From the NCBI GenBank assembly GCA_910577935.1, contig CAJTOT010000002.1:4366-56683 (forward strand): a stretch of DNA of 52,318 bases, written 5' to 3'. A program made the position numbers and the translations under genes. Positions within the stretch are counted from its first letter, which is position 1. Each line of letters starts with the position of its first letter. The notes below the pieces were generated by a model. The model was not told the origin of the DNA, ran no database searches, and saw nothing but the letters and a program-made list of their open reading frames with translations. Source of the DNA: an uncultured Hungatella sp. GTDB lineage: Bacteria > Bacillota > Clostridia > Lachnospirales > Lachnospiraceae. Shown here piece after piece: positions 45,646-52,318 of the stretch.

Positions 45646-45674
45646 TTGTCAGTTCAAAAAGAAGGTGTTATGAT
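45646..45674 (+). promoter_or_regulatory. Promoter of nfnAB
   Basis: TTGTCA (45646-45651) and TATGAT (45669-45674) are 17 bases apart. The 405-base gap 45333-45737 otherwise holds only the divergent Rpn promoter and a small CGGGAA-ATG-TTCCCG inverted repeat (45606-45620) that may be an operator. I see no gene in it. Confidence 0.7.
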
Positions 45675-45737
45675 AATATTCATGACCAGAGGGATTCCAA
45701 GATGCCTTCTGGAATACATAAGACCAGGAGGACTCAG

Positions 45738-46631
45738 ATGTATAAGATAGTGAAAGCAGAGCAGCTGGCAGACAAGATATACCTCATGGATGTAGAAGCT
45801 CCGAGAGTGGCCGGGGCCTGTGAACCAGGAGAATTTGTGATCGTGAAGATGGACCGGGCGGGGGAGAGGATTCCGCTGACCATCTGCGACTATGACAGGG
45901 AGACAGGGCTCGTCACCATCGTGTTTCAGATCGTCGGCGCCTCCACCCAGAAGATGGCATCTCTGAAGGCGGGGGACAGTTTCATGGATTTTGCAGGGCC
46001 TCTGGGAAGGCCTTCAGAGTTTGTCCGCGAGGATCTGGAGGCACTGAAAAACAAGAAGATGCTGTTTGTGGCAGGCGGCGTGGGAACGGCCCCGGTGTAC
46101 CCCCAGGTCAAATGGCTGAGAAACCGCGGCATTGACGCGGATGTGATTGTGGGGGCCAAGACGAAGGATATGCTGATTCTGGAGGACCAGATGCGGTCGG
46201 TGGCAGGCAGCCTCTACATCACCACAGACGACGGTTCCTATGTGCAAAAAGGCATGGTGACCGACGTGGTGAAGGATCTGGTGGAAAATCAGGGAAAGAG
46301 ATACGACGTGTGCGTGGCAATCGGACCGATGATCATGATGAAGTTTGTCTGCCTCCTCACAAAGGAGCTGGGCATTCCCACGATTGTCAGCATGAACCCT
46401 GTCATGGTAGACGGAACCGGCATGTGCGGCGCCTGCCGTCTGACCGTGGGTGACCAGGTGAAATTTGCCTGTGTAGACGGTCCGGAGTTCGACGGACATC
46501 TGGTGAATTTTGACGAGGCCATGAAAAGACAGCAGATGTACAGGACAGAAGAGGGCCGCGCCATGCTGAAGCTGAAAGAGGGGGACACCCACCACGGCGG
46601 ATGCGGACATTGTGCAGATAACCAGGGATGA
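45738..46631 (+). CDS. nfnA: NADH-dependent ferredoxin:NADP oxidoreductase small subunit (FAD, 2Fe-2S)
   Basis: NfnA forms with NfnB a soluble electron-bifurcating transhydrogenase that couples NADH, NADPH and ferredoxin. It has 297 residues. An FAD-binding barrel (PLTICDYDRETGLVTIVFQ) is followed by an NAD-binding domain with FVAGGVGTAPVYPQVKW. A C-terminal 2Fe-2S site follows, with cysteines in GTGMCGACRLTVGDQVKFAC. ATG 45738 follows AGGAGG. Close relatives include the dihydroorotate dehydrogenase electron-transfer subunit and sulfide dehydrogenase. Pairing with the next gene supports NfnA. Confidence 0.88.
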   Translation: MYKIVKAEQLADKIYLMDVEAPRVAGACEPGEFVIVKMDRAGERIPLTICDYDRETGLVTIVFQIVGASTQKMASLKAGDSFMDFAGPLGRPSEFVREDLEALKNKKMLFVAGGVGTAPVYPQVKWLRNRGIDADVIVGAKTKDMLILEDQMRSVAGSLYITTDDGSYVQKGMVTDVVKDLVENQGKRYDVCVAIGPMIMMKFVCLLTKELGIPTIVSMNPVMVDGTGMCGACRLTVGDQVKFACVDGPEFDGHLVNFDEAMKRQQMYRTEEGRAMLKLKEGDTHHGGCGHCADNQG

Positions 46632-46690
46632 GGCCGGGGCTTCACCCATATCGATAGGCGTTTAAGAACACGCGCGGAATGGAGGAAATA

Positions 46691-48082
46691 ATGGACGTGC
46701 TTAAGAAGGTTCCGGTCCGTGAACAGGACCCAAAGGTAAGAGCCGCGAATTTTGAAGAGGTTTGTCTGGGATATAACAAAGAGGAGGCCATGGAAGAGGC
46801 CTCCCGGTGTCTGAACTGCAAGAATGCCAAGTGTGTAAAGGGATGTCCCGTGGCCATTAATATTCCGGGCTTTGTAAGTGAAGTGAAGGCGGGAAATTTT
46901 GAGGAGGCGGCAAAGGTTATCGCCCAGGCCTCGGCTCTCCCCGCCGTCTGCGGACGTGTGTGTCCCCAGGAAAGCCAGTGCGAGGGACAGTGCATCAGGG
47001 GAATCAAGGGAGAACCGGTGTCTATCGGAAAGCTGGAGCGCTTCGTGGCCGACTGGTCCAGAGAGAACGGTTTTGTCCCGGCGTCTCCAGAGTCCTCCAA
47101 CGGAAAGAAGGTGGCCGTCATCGGCTCCGGCCCTTCCGGTCTGACCTGCGCGGGAGACCTGGCGAAGCTGGGCTATGAGGTGACGATCTTCGAGGCTCTC
47201 CACGAGCCCGGCGGCGTGCTGCTCTACGGCATCCCCGAGTTCCGTCTTCCCAAGGAAGGCGTGGTGAAGCCGGAGATCGAGAATGTGAAAAAACTGGGAG
47301 TCACCATCGAGACCAACGTGATCATCGGAAAGTCCGTGACCATCGACCAGCTTCTGGAGGAAGAGGGATTTGACGCGGTGTTCATCGGCTCCGGGGCAGG
47401 TCTGCCCATGTTCATGGGAATTCCGGGGGAGAACGCCAACGGCGTGTTCTCCGCCAACGAGTATCTCACCAGAAGCAACCTGATGAAAGCCTTCCGGGAA
47501 GACTATGACACCCCTATTGTTGCAGGCAAAAAAGTAGCGGTGGTCGGCGGCGGAAACGTGGCCATGGACGCCGCCAGGACGGCTCTGCGTCTTGGGGCAG
47601 ACGTGCATATCGTGTACAGAAGAAGCGAGGCGGAACTCCCGGCGAGGGTGGAGGAAGTGCACCACGCGAAAGAAGAAGGAATCATTTTTGATTTGCTCAC
47701 CAATCCGGTGGAGATCCTTGTGGATGACAACGGCTGGGTCAAGGGCATGAAGTGCATCCGCATGGAGCTGGGGGAGCCTGACGCGTCGGGAAGAAGAAGG
47801 CCGGTGCCTGTGGAGGGGTCTGAATTCACCATCGATGTGGACACGGTGATCATGTCCCTGGGAACCTCCCCCAACCCGCTGATCTCCAGCACCACCAAGG
47901 GATTAGAGGTGAACAGGAGGAAATGCATCGTTGCCGAGGAGTCCACGGGCAGGACCAGCAAGGAAGGCGTGTACGCCGGCGGAGACGCGGTGACAGGCGC
48001 TGCCACGGTGATACTCGCCATGGAGGCCGGGCGGGCAGGAGCCAGAGGAATCCATGAGTTTTTGACCAATGAGGAACAGTAA
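46691..48082 (+). CDS. nfnB: NADPH-binding large subunit of NfnAB (glutamate-synthase-small-subunit-like)
   Basis: This protein has 463 residues. It carries two 4Fe-4S clusters near the N-terminus (ASRCLNCKNAKCVKGCP and CGRVCPQESQCEGQC), an FAD loop VAVIGSGPSGLTCAGDLAKL, and an NADPH loop VAVVGGGNVAMDAARTAL. It ends with the FAD-domain GVYAGGDAVTGAATVILAM. ATG 46691 is five bases after GGAGG, and a further ATG 46679 lies just upstream. It would reduce NADP and ferredoxin together with NfnA in the cytoplasm. The fold alone also fits glutamate synthase small subunit GltD, but no GltB gene is here. Confidence 0.9.
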   Translation: MDVLKKVPVREQDPKVRAANFEEVCLGYNKEEAMEEASRCLNCKNAKCVKGCPVAINIPGFVSEVKAGNFEEAAKVIAQASALPAVCGRVCPQESQCEGQCIRGIKGEPVSIGKLERFVADWSRENGFVPASPESSNGKKVAVIGSGPSGLTCAGDLAKLGYEVTIFEALHEPGGVLLYGIPEFRLPKEGVVKPEIENVKKLGVTIETNVIIGKSVTIDQLLEEEGFDAVFIGSGAGLPMFMGIPGENANGVFSANEYLTRSNLMKAFREDYDTPIVAGKKVAVVGGGNVAMDAARTALRLGADVHIVYRRSEAELPARVEEVHHAKEEGIIFDLLTNPVEILVDDNGWVKGMKCIRMELGEPDASGRRRPVPVEGSEFTIDVDTVIMSLGTSPNPLISSTTKGLEVNRRKCIVAEESTGRTSKEGVYAGGDAVTGAATVILAMEAGRAGARGIHEFLTNEEQ

Positions 48083-48087
48083 AAAGC

Positions 48088-48119
48088 AGAGCTGCCGCTT
48101 TCACCACGGCGGCTCTTTT
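48088..48119 (+). terminator. Terminator after nfnB
   Basis: AGAGCTGCCG (48088-48097) pairs with CGGCGGCTCT (48107-48116) with one wobble, followed by TTTT. It starts five bases after the nfnB stop. Confidence 0.75.
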
Positions 48120-48153
48120 GTCATGACAAAAACCTGTGGCCGAGGAGGAGAAT

Positions 48154-49050
48154 ATGTTTTGCGAAAATTGTGGAAACGAGCTGCCGGACGGGGTCAGATA
48201 CTGCAGCAAATGCGGGACAAGAGTGACAGCCGCCGGGACGGGGACAAAGCAGAAGGCTGCCAGCCAGAAAGGGAAAGGCGGCCGGGGAAGAGGAGCCGGG
48301 GCGCCGGCCATACTCTGGGTTTTGCTGGCTGTGGGAATCGGCGCCGGAGCCGCCGCCTTTGGCCGGCACATGCTGTTTGGCGGGGGAAGAAATCAGAAAG
48401 ACAAAGGCATGACGGTTGCCTATGAGACACAGCGGCAGGAGCCGGAAACCTCTGGGAAGAAAGAGGAGGACGCTTCCGGTACTGAAGATGCCGCCGGCAC
48501 AGGCGCCGCCATGGCGGCAGGCGGGACTGCCGGAGAGAAGAGGGACAGAGCGGCCGGAGAGAGGCAGGGCGCGTCCGAAGGGACGGATGCAGAAAGGGAA
48601 GATGCAGGAAAGGCAGAAACAGGGATGGCGGATGCAGAGAAGGCAGATGGGAATAGGGCGCCGGCGGAGGAAGCCGGCGCAGAGTGGAGAGACAGGCTTG
48701 AGACCGGTCCGTTGGAGGAGCCCCGCACAGAGCCGGAGACTGCCGGAGAGAACCGGCAGGCCGCCGTGTCAGATTCCCGGTTTATCCTGCCCGGCAGCGA
48801 TTCCCGATATATAGACGTGAGGGAACTGGAGAATTTTACGGTAGAGCAGTGCCGTCTGGCGAGAAACGAGATATACGCAAGACACGGGAGGCGGTTTAAC
48901 GACGAGGAGCTGCAGGCGTATTTTGACTCACAGGACTGGTATGCGGGGACTGTGGCGCCGGAGAATTTCAGGGAAACCGTGTTGAATGAGTATGAACTGT
49001 ACAACAGAGACCTGATTGTGAAATATGAGGAACAGCACGGATACCGTTGA
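48154..49050 (+). CDS. Zinc-ribbon membrane protein with C-terminal YARHG domain
   Basis: This protein has 298 residues. The N-terminal zinc ribbon (MFCENCGNELPDGVRYCSKCG) precedes a basic stretch and one membrane segment at about residues 52-72. A long Glu/Ala/Gly-rich disordered linker follows. The YARHG domain at about residues 235-290 reads LARNEIYARHGRRFNDEELQ and AYFDSQDWYAG. This would put the ribbon in the cytoplasm and the YARHG domain outside. ATG 48154 follows GAGGAGGAG. YARHG domains are thought to work at the cell surface, but no activity is established. Confidence 0.85.
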   Translation: MFCENCGNELPDGVRYCSKCGTRVTAAGTGTKQKAASQKGKGGRGRGAGAPAILWVLLAVGIGAGAAAFGRHMLFGGGRNQKDKGMTVAYETQRQEPETSGKKEEDASGTEDAAGTGAAMAAGGTAGEKRDRAAGERQGASEGTDAEREDAGKAETGMADAEKADGNRAPAEEAGAEWRDRLETGPLEEPRTEPETAGENRQAAVSDSRFILPGSDSRYIDVRELENFTVEQCRLARNEIYARHGRRFNDEELQAYFDSQDWYAGTVAPENFRETVLNEYELYNRDLIVKYEEQHGYR

Positions 49051-49084
49051 CATTCAGAAGGAGGCAGCTAAAGGTCCTCCTGAA

Positions 49085-49136
49085 TGCTCACCGCCGAAAC
49101 GCAAAAACGCCTGTTTCTGCGTTTCGGCGGTGAGCA
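49085..49136. terminator. 19-bp perfect hairpin between convergent genes
   Basis: Arms 49085-49103 and 49118-49136 are exact reverse complements (left arm starts TGCTCACCGCC) around a 14-base loop. The stem's last bases lie just before the minus-strand methyltransferase stop, so it likely ends transcripts from both sides. Confidence 0.8.
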
Positions 49137-49140
49137 GGAA

Positions 49141-50325
49141 TCAGGGCCTGCCCTGGGGAAAGGCCTCATCTGGCAAGTCGGGGAAGAGGAGCCGGTGCAG
49201 TGTGGGGGAGACATGGTATTCCTCCATTGCGCGCCGGACCTCATCCAAGGCTTTCTTTCTGGAACCTTCGGACTTTTGGGGATTGCGGATAGCGCGGATC
49301 AGGATGTTTTTCGGCGTGTGCTCAAAATCCACAAACTCCAGGAGCTGGGTGTTGTAGCCGGAGTACTCTAAAAGATTGGCCCGCATGGCGTCGGTCATCA
49401 GGGCGCAGAAGCGCTCGGACACGATTCCGTACCTTGTAAACAGGGAAAAATTGTCTGAGTGTATCTGCTGATTCAGCTCGTGCTGGCAGCAGGGGACGGA
49501 GAAGATCATGCCGGCGTTCCAGGTGACCGCGTTGAAGAGGGCGTAATCCGTGGCAGTGTCGCAGGCGTGAAGCGTGATGACCATGTCCACGTCAAACGGA
49601 CAAGAGAACCCGTTTATGTCTCCCAGGCGGAAGGTTAAGTTGGAGTACCCGTATTTTTCTGCCGCCTCGCTGCATTTTCGGATCACATCTTCTTTTAAAT
49701 CAAGCCCGACCATGTTCACCTCCATGTTTCTCACTGCCGTGAGATAATAGTAGACGACAAAGGTCAGGTAGGATTTGCCGCATCCGAAGTCGATGATATT
49801 CAGACGGCGGCGGTTTTGCTTCTTCACCACATCGTCGATGAGCTCGATAAAGCGGTTGATCTGCCTGTATTTGTCGTACATGGACCTGACAACCTTCCCG
49901 TCTTTTGTGAAAATGCCCATGTCCACCAGCGGCTCGATGACCTGTCCCTCCTCCAGGATGTACTGTTTTTTCCGATTGTGGGACGGGTTCCAGGCCAGGC
50001 GCGCAGGCTCTTTCACCGGAACTGCGCGGAAAAGGATTTTCCGCTTTTTAGACAGGGAAAGGGAGTATTCTTTCTCCTTGCTCCAGGCGTTCAGCTGAAG
50101 ATAGTCATGGTCCAGAAGACCGGCGCATCTGGTAATCAGCTGGCCGCAGGGGATATTTTCGTGGAACACCTGGGTACCTGTATATTTTGACAGCTGAAAA
50201 TACTCTCCTTTCCGGTCAATGACAATTTTACGGCACGTCTCATCTTTTGACGCAGGCTTGCTTATGACCAGCTTCAAAGGAGCGTCCTCCGCGATGGAAG
50301 ACAGATAATCATAGATGGAATTCAT
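49141..50325 (-). CDS. Class I SAM-dependent methyltransferase (large, RNA-methyltransferase-like)
   Basis: This 394-residue protein has a SAM-binding loop NIIDFGCGKSYLTFVVYYYL near residues 180-200, then LDLKEDVIRKCSE and an acidic loop GDINGFSCPFDVDMVITLHACDTAT, split into parts. A VPCCQHELNQQ segment follows at the position where related methyltransferases carry their catalytic motif. The first 150 residues may bind the substrate. ATG 50325 follows AAAGGGC on the minus strand. Similar proteins are called hypothetical or 'SAM-dependent methyltransferase' in Clostridia. The target is unknown, though RNA is plausible. Confidence 0.82.
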   Translation of the reverse strand: MNSIYDYLSSIAEDAPLKLVISKPASKDETCRKIVIDRKGEYFQLSKYTGTQVFHENIPCGQLITRCAGLLDHDYLQLNAWSKEKEYSLSLSKKRKILFRAVPVKEPARLAWNPSHNRKKQYILEEGQVIEPLVDMGIFTKDGKVVRSMYDKYRQINRFIELIDDVVKKQNRRRLNIIDFGCGKSYLTFVVYYYLTAVRNMEVNMVGLDLKEDVIRKCSEAAEKYGYSNLTFRLGDINGFSCPFDVDMVITLHACDTATDYALFNAVTWNAGMIFSVPCCQHELNQQIHSDNFSLFTRYGIVSERFCALMTDAMRANLLEYSGYNTQLLEFVDFEHTPKNILIRAIRNPQKSEGSRKKALDEVRRAMEEYHVSPTLHRLLFPDLPDEAFPQGRP

Positions 50326-50355
50326 TTGCTCTGCCCTTTCTGAGGGTTATTTTTC

Positions 50356-50384
50356 TTGACTCATTTTGCCAAATACAATACAAT
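50356..50384 (+). promoter_or_regulatory. Promoter of the exonuclease gene
   Basis: TTGACT (50356-50361) and TACAAT (50379-50384) are 17 bases apart, about 105 bases before the start codon. Confidence 0.6.
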
Positions 50385-50489
50385 GATGTTGGGGTTCTGC
50401 CCCGGCATCACAGAATGGTAACATCATACAATAAATCCTGAGAATAGTCCAGGCAGAAATTACAACAAGACAGCGGAAGCGAGGAATAT

Positions 50490-51176
50490 ATGGAAGGACA
50501 AAAGAGGGGAAGGCGCCTGTCCGGATATCGTCCGGATTATGTGGTGTTTGATCTGGAGACCACGGGACTGAGTCCCGAGACAGACGGGATCATCGAGATC
50601 TCGGCGGTGAAAGTGAGAGGCGGGAAAGTGACAGACAGCTTTTCCACCCTTGTAAATCCCGGACGGCATATACCGGCGGCGGCCTCCAGGGTAAACGGAA
50701 TTACAGATTCTATGGTGGCGGACGCGCCCGGACTGAAGGACGCCCTTGGGCGCTTTCTTATTTTCATCGGAAATGACGTTCTGGTGGGGCACAATATCCA
50801 CAGCTTTGACGTGAAGTTCTTAAATCATGCCATGGAAGAACTATATAAAAAAAGCCTGGGCAATGATTATATCGATACCCTGTATATGGCCAGAAGCTGT
50901 CTGAAGGAGCTGCCGCGCCACCGCCTGGTGGACCTGGCCGTCCACTTTCATATCAGCACCGAAGGCGCCCACCGGGCTCTCAACGACTGTGTGATGAATC
51001 AGAAATGCTACGAAGAGATGGGCAGGCGTCCGGACCAGGGGGGAGCGGGGGCCAAGACGGAGGATAAGTGTCCCCGGTGCGGGGGAGACCTGGTGAAGAG
51101 GAACGGACGGTACGGTCCTTTCTACGGATGCGGCAATTATCCCAGATGCAGGTATACCCGGAACGCAGAACAGTAG
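50490..51176 (+). CDS. DEDDh 3'-5' exonuclease fused to a topoisomerase-type zinc finger
   Basis: This 228-residue protein has a DnaQ-like exonuclease domain at residues about 15-180: VVFDLETTGLSPETDGIIEI (motif I, Asp-x-Glu), VGHNIHSFDVKFLNH (motif II) and HRALNDC (motif III, His and Asp). The C-terminal 40 residues form a zinc ribbon, CPRCGGDLVKRNGRYGPFYG then CGNYPRCRY, like those at the ends of topoisomerase I. Joining these is unusual, since DnaQ proteins seldom carry such a finger. It would degrade 3' DNA ends while the finger binds single strands. ATG 50490 lies behind AAGCGAGGA. It is not the replicative PolC exonuclease. Confidence 0.87.
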   Translation: MEGQKRGRRLSGYRPDYVVFDLETTGLSPETDGIIEISAVKVRGGKVTDSFSTLVNPGRHIPAAASRVNGITDSMVADAPGLKDALGRFLIFIGNDVLVGHNIHSFDVKFLNHAMEELYKKSLGNDYIDTLYMARSCLKELPRHRLVDLAVHFHISTEGAHRALNDCVMNQKCYEEMGRRPDQGGAGAKTEDKCPRCGGDLVKRNGRYGPFYGCGNYPRCRYTRNAEQ

Positions 51177-51200
51177 GACAGGATGGTCAGGGCAGGACAG

Positions 51201-52316
51201 TCAGGGCTTTTGCCTGAAAGGACCGGCCTTTTCTGATTTTGCAAAATACAAGAGGCACACCAGGATCTGGACCACCGTGGACATGGGGATGGCGAGACCT
51301 ACCTGGAACAGGGAGGAGCCCGGTATCCGGCTCATAATGTAGGACACGGGGATTCTGACGCAGAATGCACCCATGATTCCCTGGAGCATGACGAAGGCGG
51401 TCCGGCCGCACCCGTTGAAATAGCCGGTGAAGCAGAACAGGAAGGACACCAGCAGAGTGTCGATGGCGTAGGCCTTGAGATAATCCGCCCCCGCCAGGAT
51501 GATCTGCCCGTCCTTGGCGAAGAGGCCGGTGAGAAGGGTCCCGTGGAAGAAGGAGACGTAGGCCAGCATCAGACCGAAACCGAAGGACACCGCCATGCCG
51601 CAGACCATTCCCCGGCGGGCCCGGTTCATTTTACCGGCTCCGAAGTTCTGAGCCACGAAGGCGGACATGGACTGGCTGAAGGCAGAAGGCATCATGAGTA
51701 TAAATGTGCACAGCTTCTCGGCCACTCCCACCCCGGCTGAGGCGATGACCCCCAGCCCGTTGATGATGGCGATGATCACCAGGAAGGAGACGCTCACCAG
51801 AAAGTCCTGGAGGGCGATGGGGAAGCCCAGAATCAGGGTCTGCCGTACTATTTTTTTGGAAAATTTTAAGTTTGCCCGGGAAAAGGCGAAGGGGAGCTGG
51901 CGGCGGCGGATGATGAGCACGGACAGGACCACGCTGATGCCCTGGGCGAGAACCGTGGCCAGCGCCGCCCCTCTGGAGGCCATGCCCAGGACAGCCACAA
52001 AGAACAGGTCTCCCGCGATGTTGAAGACACAGGCTATGGCCACGGTCAGGAGAGGGGTTTTGGAGTCCCCGATTCCACGGAAGATGCTGCCCAGCAGGTT
52101 GTAGGCGATGATAAAGAGGGAGCCGGCGGAGCAGATGCGGATGTAGGCGCTTGTCTCATGAAATGCCTCCTCGGGGGCGTGCATCACGCGGGCCAGGGCG
52201 GGGGCGCCTGCCGCCATGGCCGGGGTGCTCACCGCGGCCAGGACGGCGAAGAGACAGACGCTGCTTCCGATGACATCGCCGGCTTCCTGCTGCTGCCCCT
52301 GCCCCAGCCTCTGCCC
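51201..52316 (-). CDS. MATE-family efflux transporter 3, N-terminus cut by the window edge
   Basis: This is a multidrug and toxin extrusion protein of the MATE superfamily, read on the minus strand. About 371 codons are in the window, and the reading frame stays open past the edge, so roughly 80-90 N-terminal residues are missing. It enters the window with GQRLGQGQQQEAGDV, typical of the loop between MATE segments 2 and 3. Later parts are QNFGAGKMNRARRGMVCGMA, the central repeat's matching loop, and CFTGYFNGCGRTAFVMLQG. Its neighbours give no clue to a substrate, and no MarR gene is beside it. Confidence 0.88.
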   Translation of the reverse strand, partial: GQRLGQGQQQEAGDVIGSSVCLFAVLAAVSTPAMAAGAPALARVMHAPEEAFHETSAYIRICSAGSLFIIAYNLLGSIFRGIGDSKTPLLTVAIACVFNIAGDLFFVAVLGMASRGAALATVLAQGISVVLSVLIIRRRQLPFAFSRANLKFSKKIVRQTLILGFPIALQDFLVSVSFLVIIAIINGLGVIASAGVGVAEKLCTFILMMPSAFSQSMSAFVAQNFGAGKMNRARRGMVCGMAVSFGFGLMLAYVSFFHGTLLTGLFAKDGQIILAGADYLKAYAIDTLLVSFLFCFTGYFNGCGRTAFVMLQGIMGAFCVRIPVSYIMSRIPGSSLFQVGLAIPMSTVVQILVCLLYFAKSEKAGPFRQKP

Positions 52317-52318
52317 CA

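Noticed and set aside
45484..45750. An 88-residue open frame before nfnA
   Set aside because: It runs through the nfnA promoter and ribosome site, starts without a ribosome site and resembles no family known to me.
46289..47665. A 458-residue minus-strand frame across nfnA and nfnB
   Set aside because: It crosses two clearly conserved plus-strand genes and has no motif or start signal of its own.

Overview
The window looks like chromosome of a high-GC gut Clostridia member, most likely Lachnospiraceae (an Enterocloster/Hungatella/Lachnoclostridium-type genome). The evidence is GGAGG-type ribosome sites before nearly every gene, clean TTGACA-17-TATAAT promoters, many PTS, TRAP and LacI/GntR/DeoR sugar genes, NfnAB and an EFR1-type flavodoxin/ferredoxin protein. 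Sampled GC is near 58 percent, with clear dips in recQ and in the Rpn-family gene. I see no rRNA, tRNA, CRISPR array, prophage or intact insertion sequence. This is mostly core and sugar-catabolic accessory DNA, not a mobile island. The genus is not settled by the sequence.

Layout. 1-2866: 3'-truncated carB on the minus strand with its own promoter. 2966-8135: a hexitol operon (ketose-phosphate kinase, SorE-type reductase, DeoR regulator, MtlA-type PTS permease). 8340-10230: MarR-MATE efflux module 1. 10262-13520: AraC regulator divergent from an MFS transporter and a PHP phosphatase. 13764-18658: two HAD phosphatases, a LacI regulator and a GH13 amylosucrase-like enzyme. 18729-21266: a cyclase-family hydrolase and a ketopantoate-reductase-like enzyme, divergent from a GntR regulator. 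21358-27806: LacI regulator, YhcH protein, diketogulonate-reductase-like dehydrogenase, second YhcH protein and a three-part TRAP transporter. 28075-32423: class A penicillin-binding protein with a repeated tail, and a secreted protein with cell-wall-binding repeats. 32771-35482: SseB-like protein and recQ. 35647-38154: PfkB kinase (minus) and rarA. 38245-40264: MarR-MATE module 2. 40460-41222: EFR1-type gene broken by a one-base frameshift. 41281-45332: minus-strand DUF4129-like, DUF58, MoxR and Rpn-family genes. 45646-48082: nfnAB. 48154-52318: zinc-ribbon/YARHG protein, methyltransferase, DEDDh exonuclease with a topoisomerase-type zinc finger, and a truncated third MATE gene.

How the parts work together. 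The first operon probably brings in a hexitol as its phosphate, oxidises it beside the phosphate to a ketose 1-phosphate and phosphorylates that to a 1,6-bisphosphate. This differs from the textbook MtlD route and is the most interesting metabolic proposal here. The TRAP locus resembles E. coli yiaKLMNO (2,3-diketo-L-gulonate use) but has two YhcH proteins and a LacI regulator with two ATCGAT-core operators. Several regulators sit next to visible palindromes that overlap their own promoters: MarR 1, MarR 2, GntR, and the LacI regulators. NfnAB links NADH, NADPH and ferredoxin pools, as expected of a fermenting anaerobe.

Limits. Everything was read by eye. Family calls rest on motifs and recalled similarity, and substrates are inferred from context.
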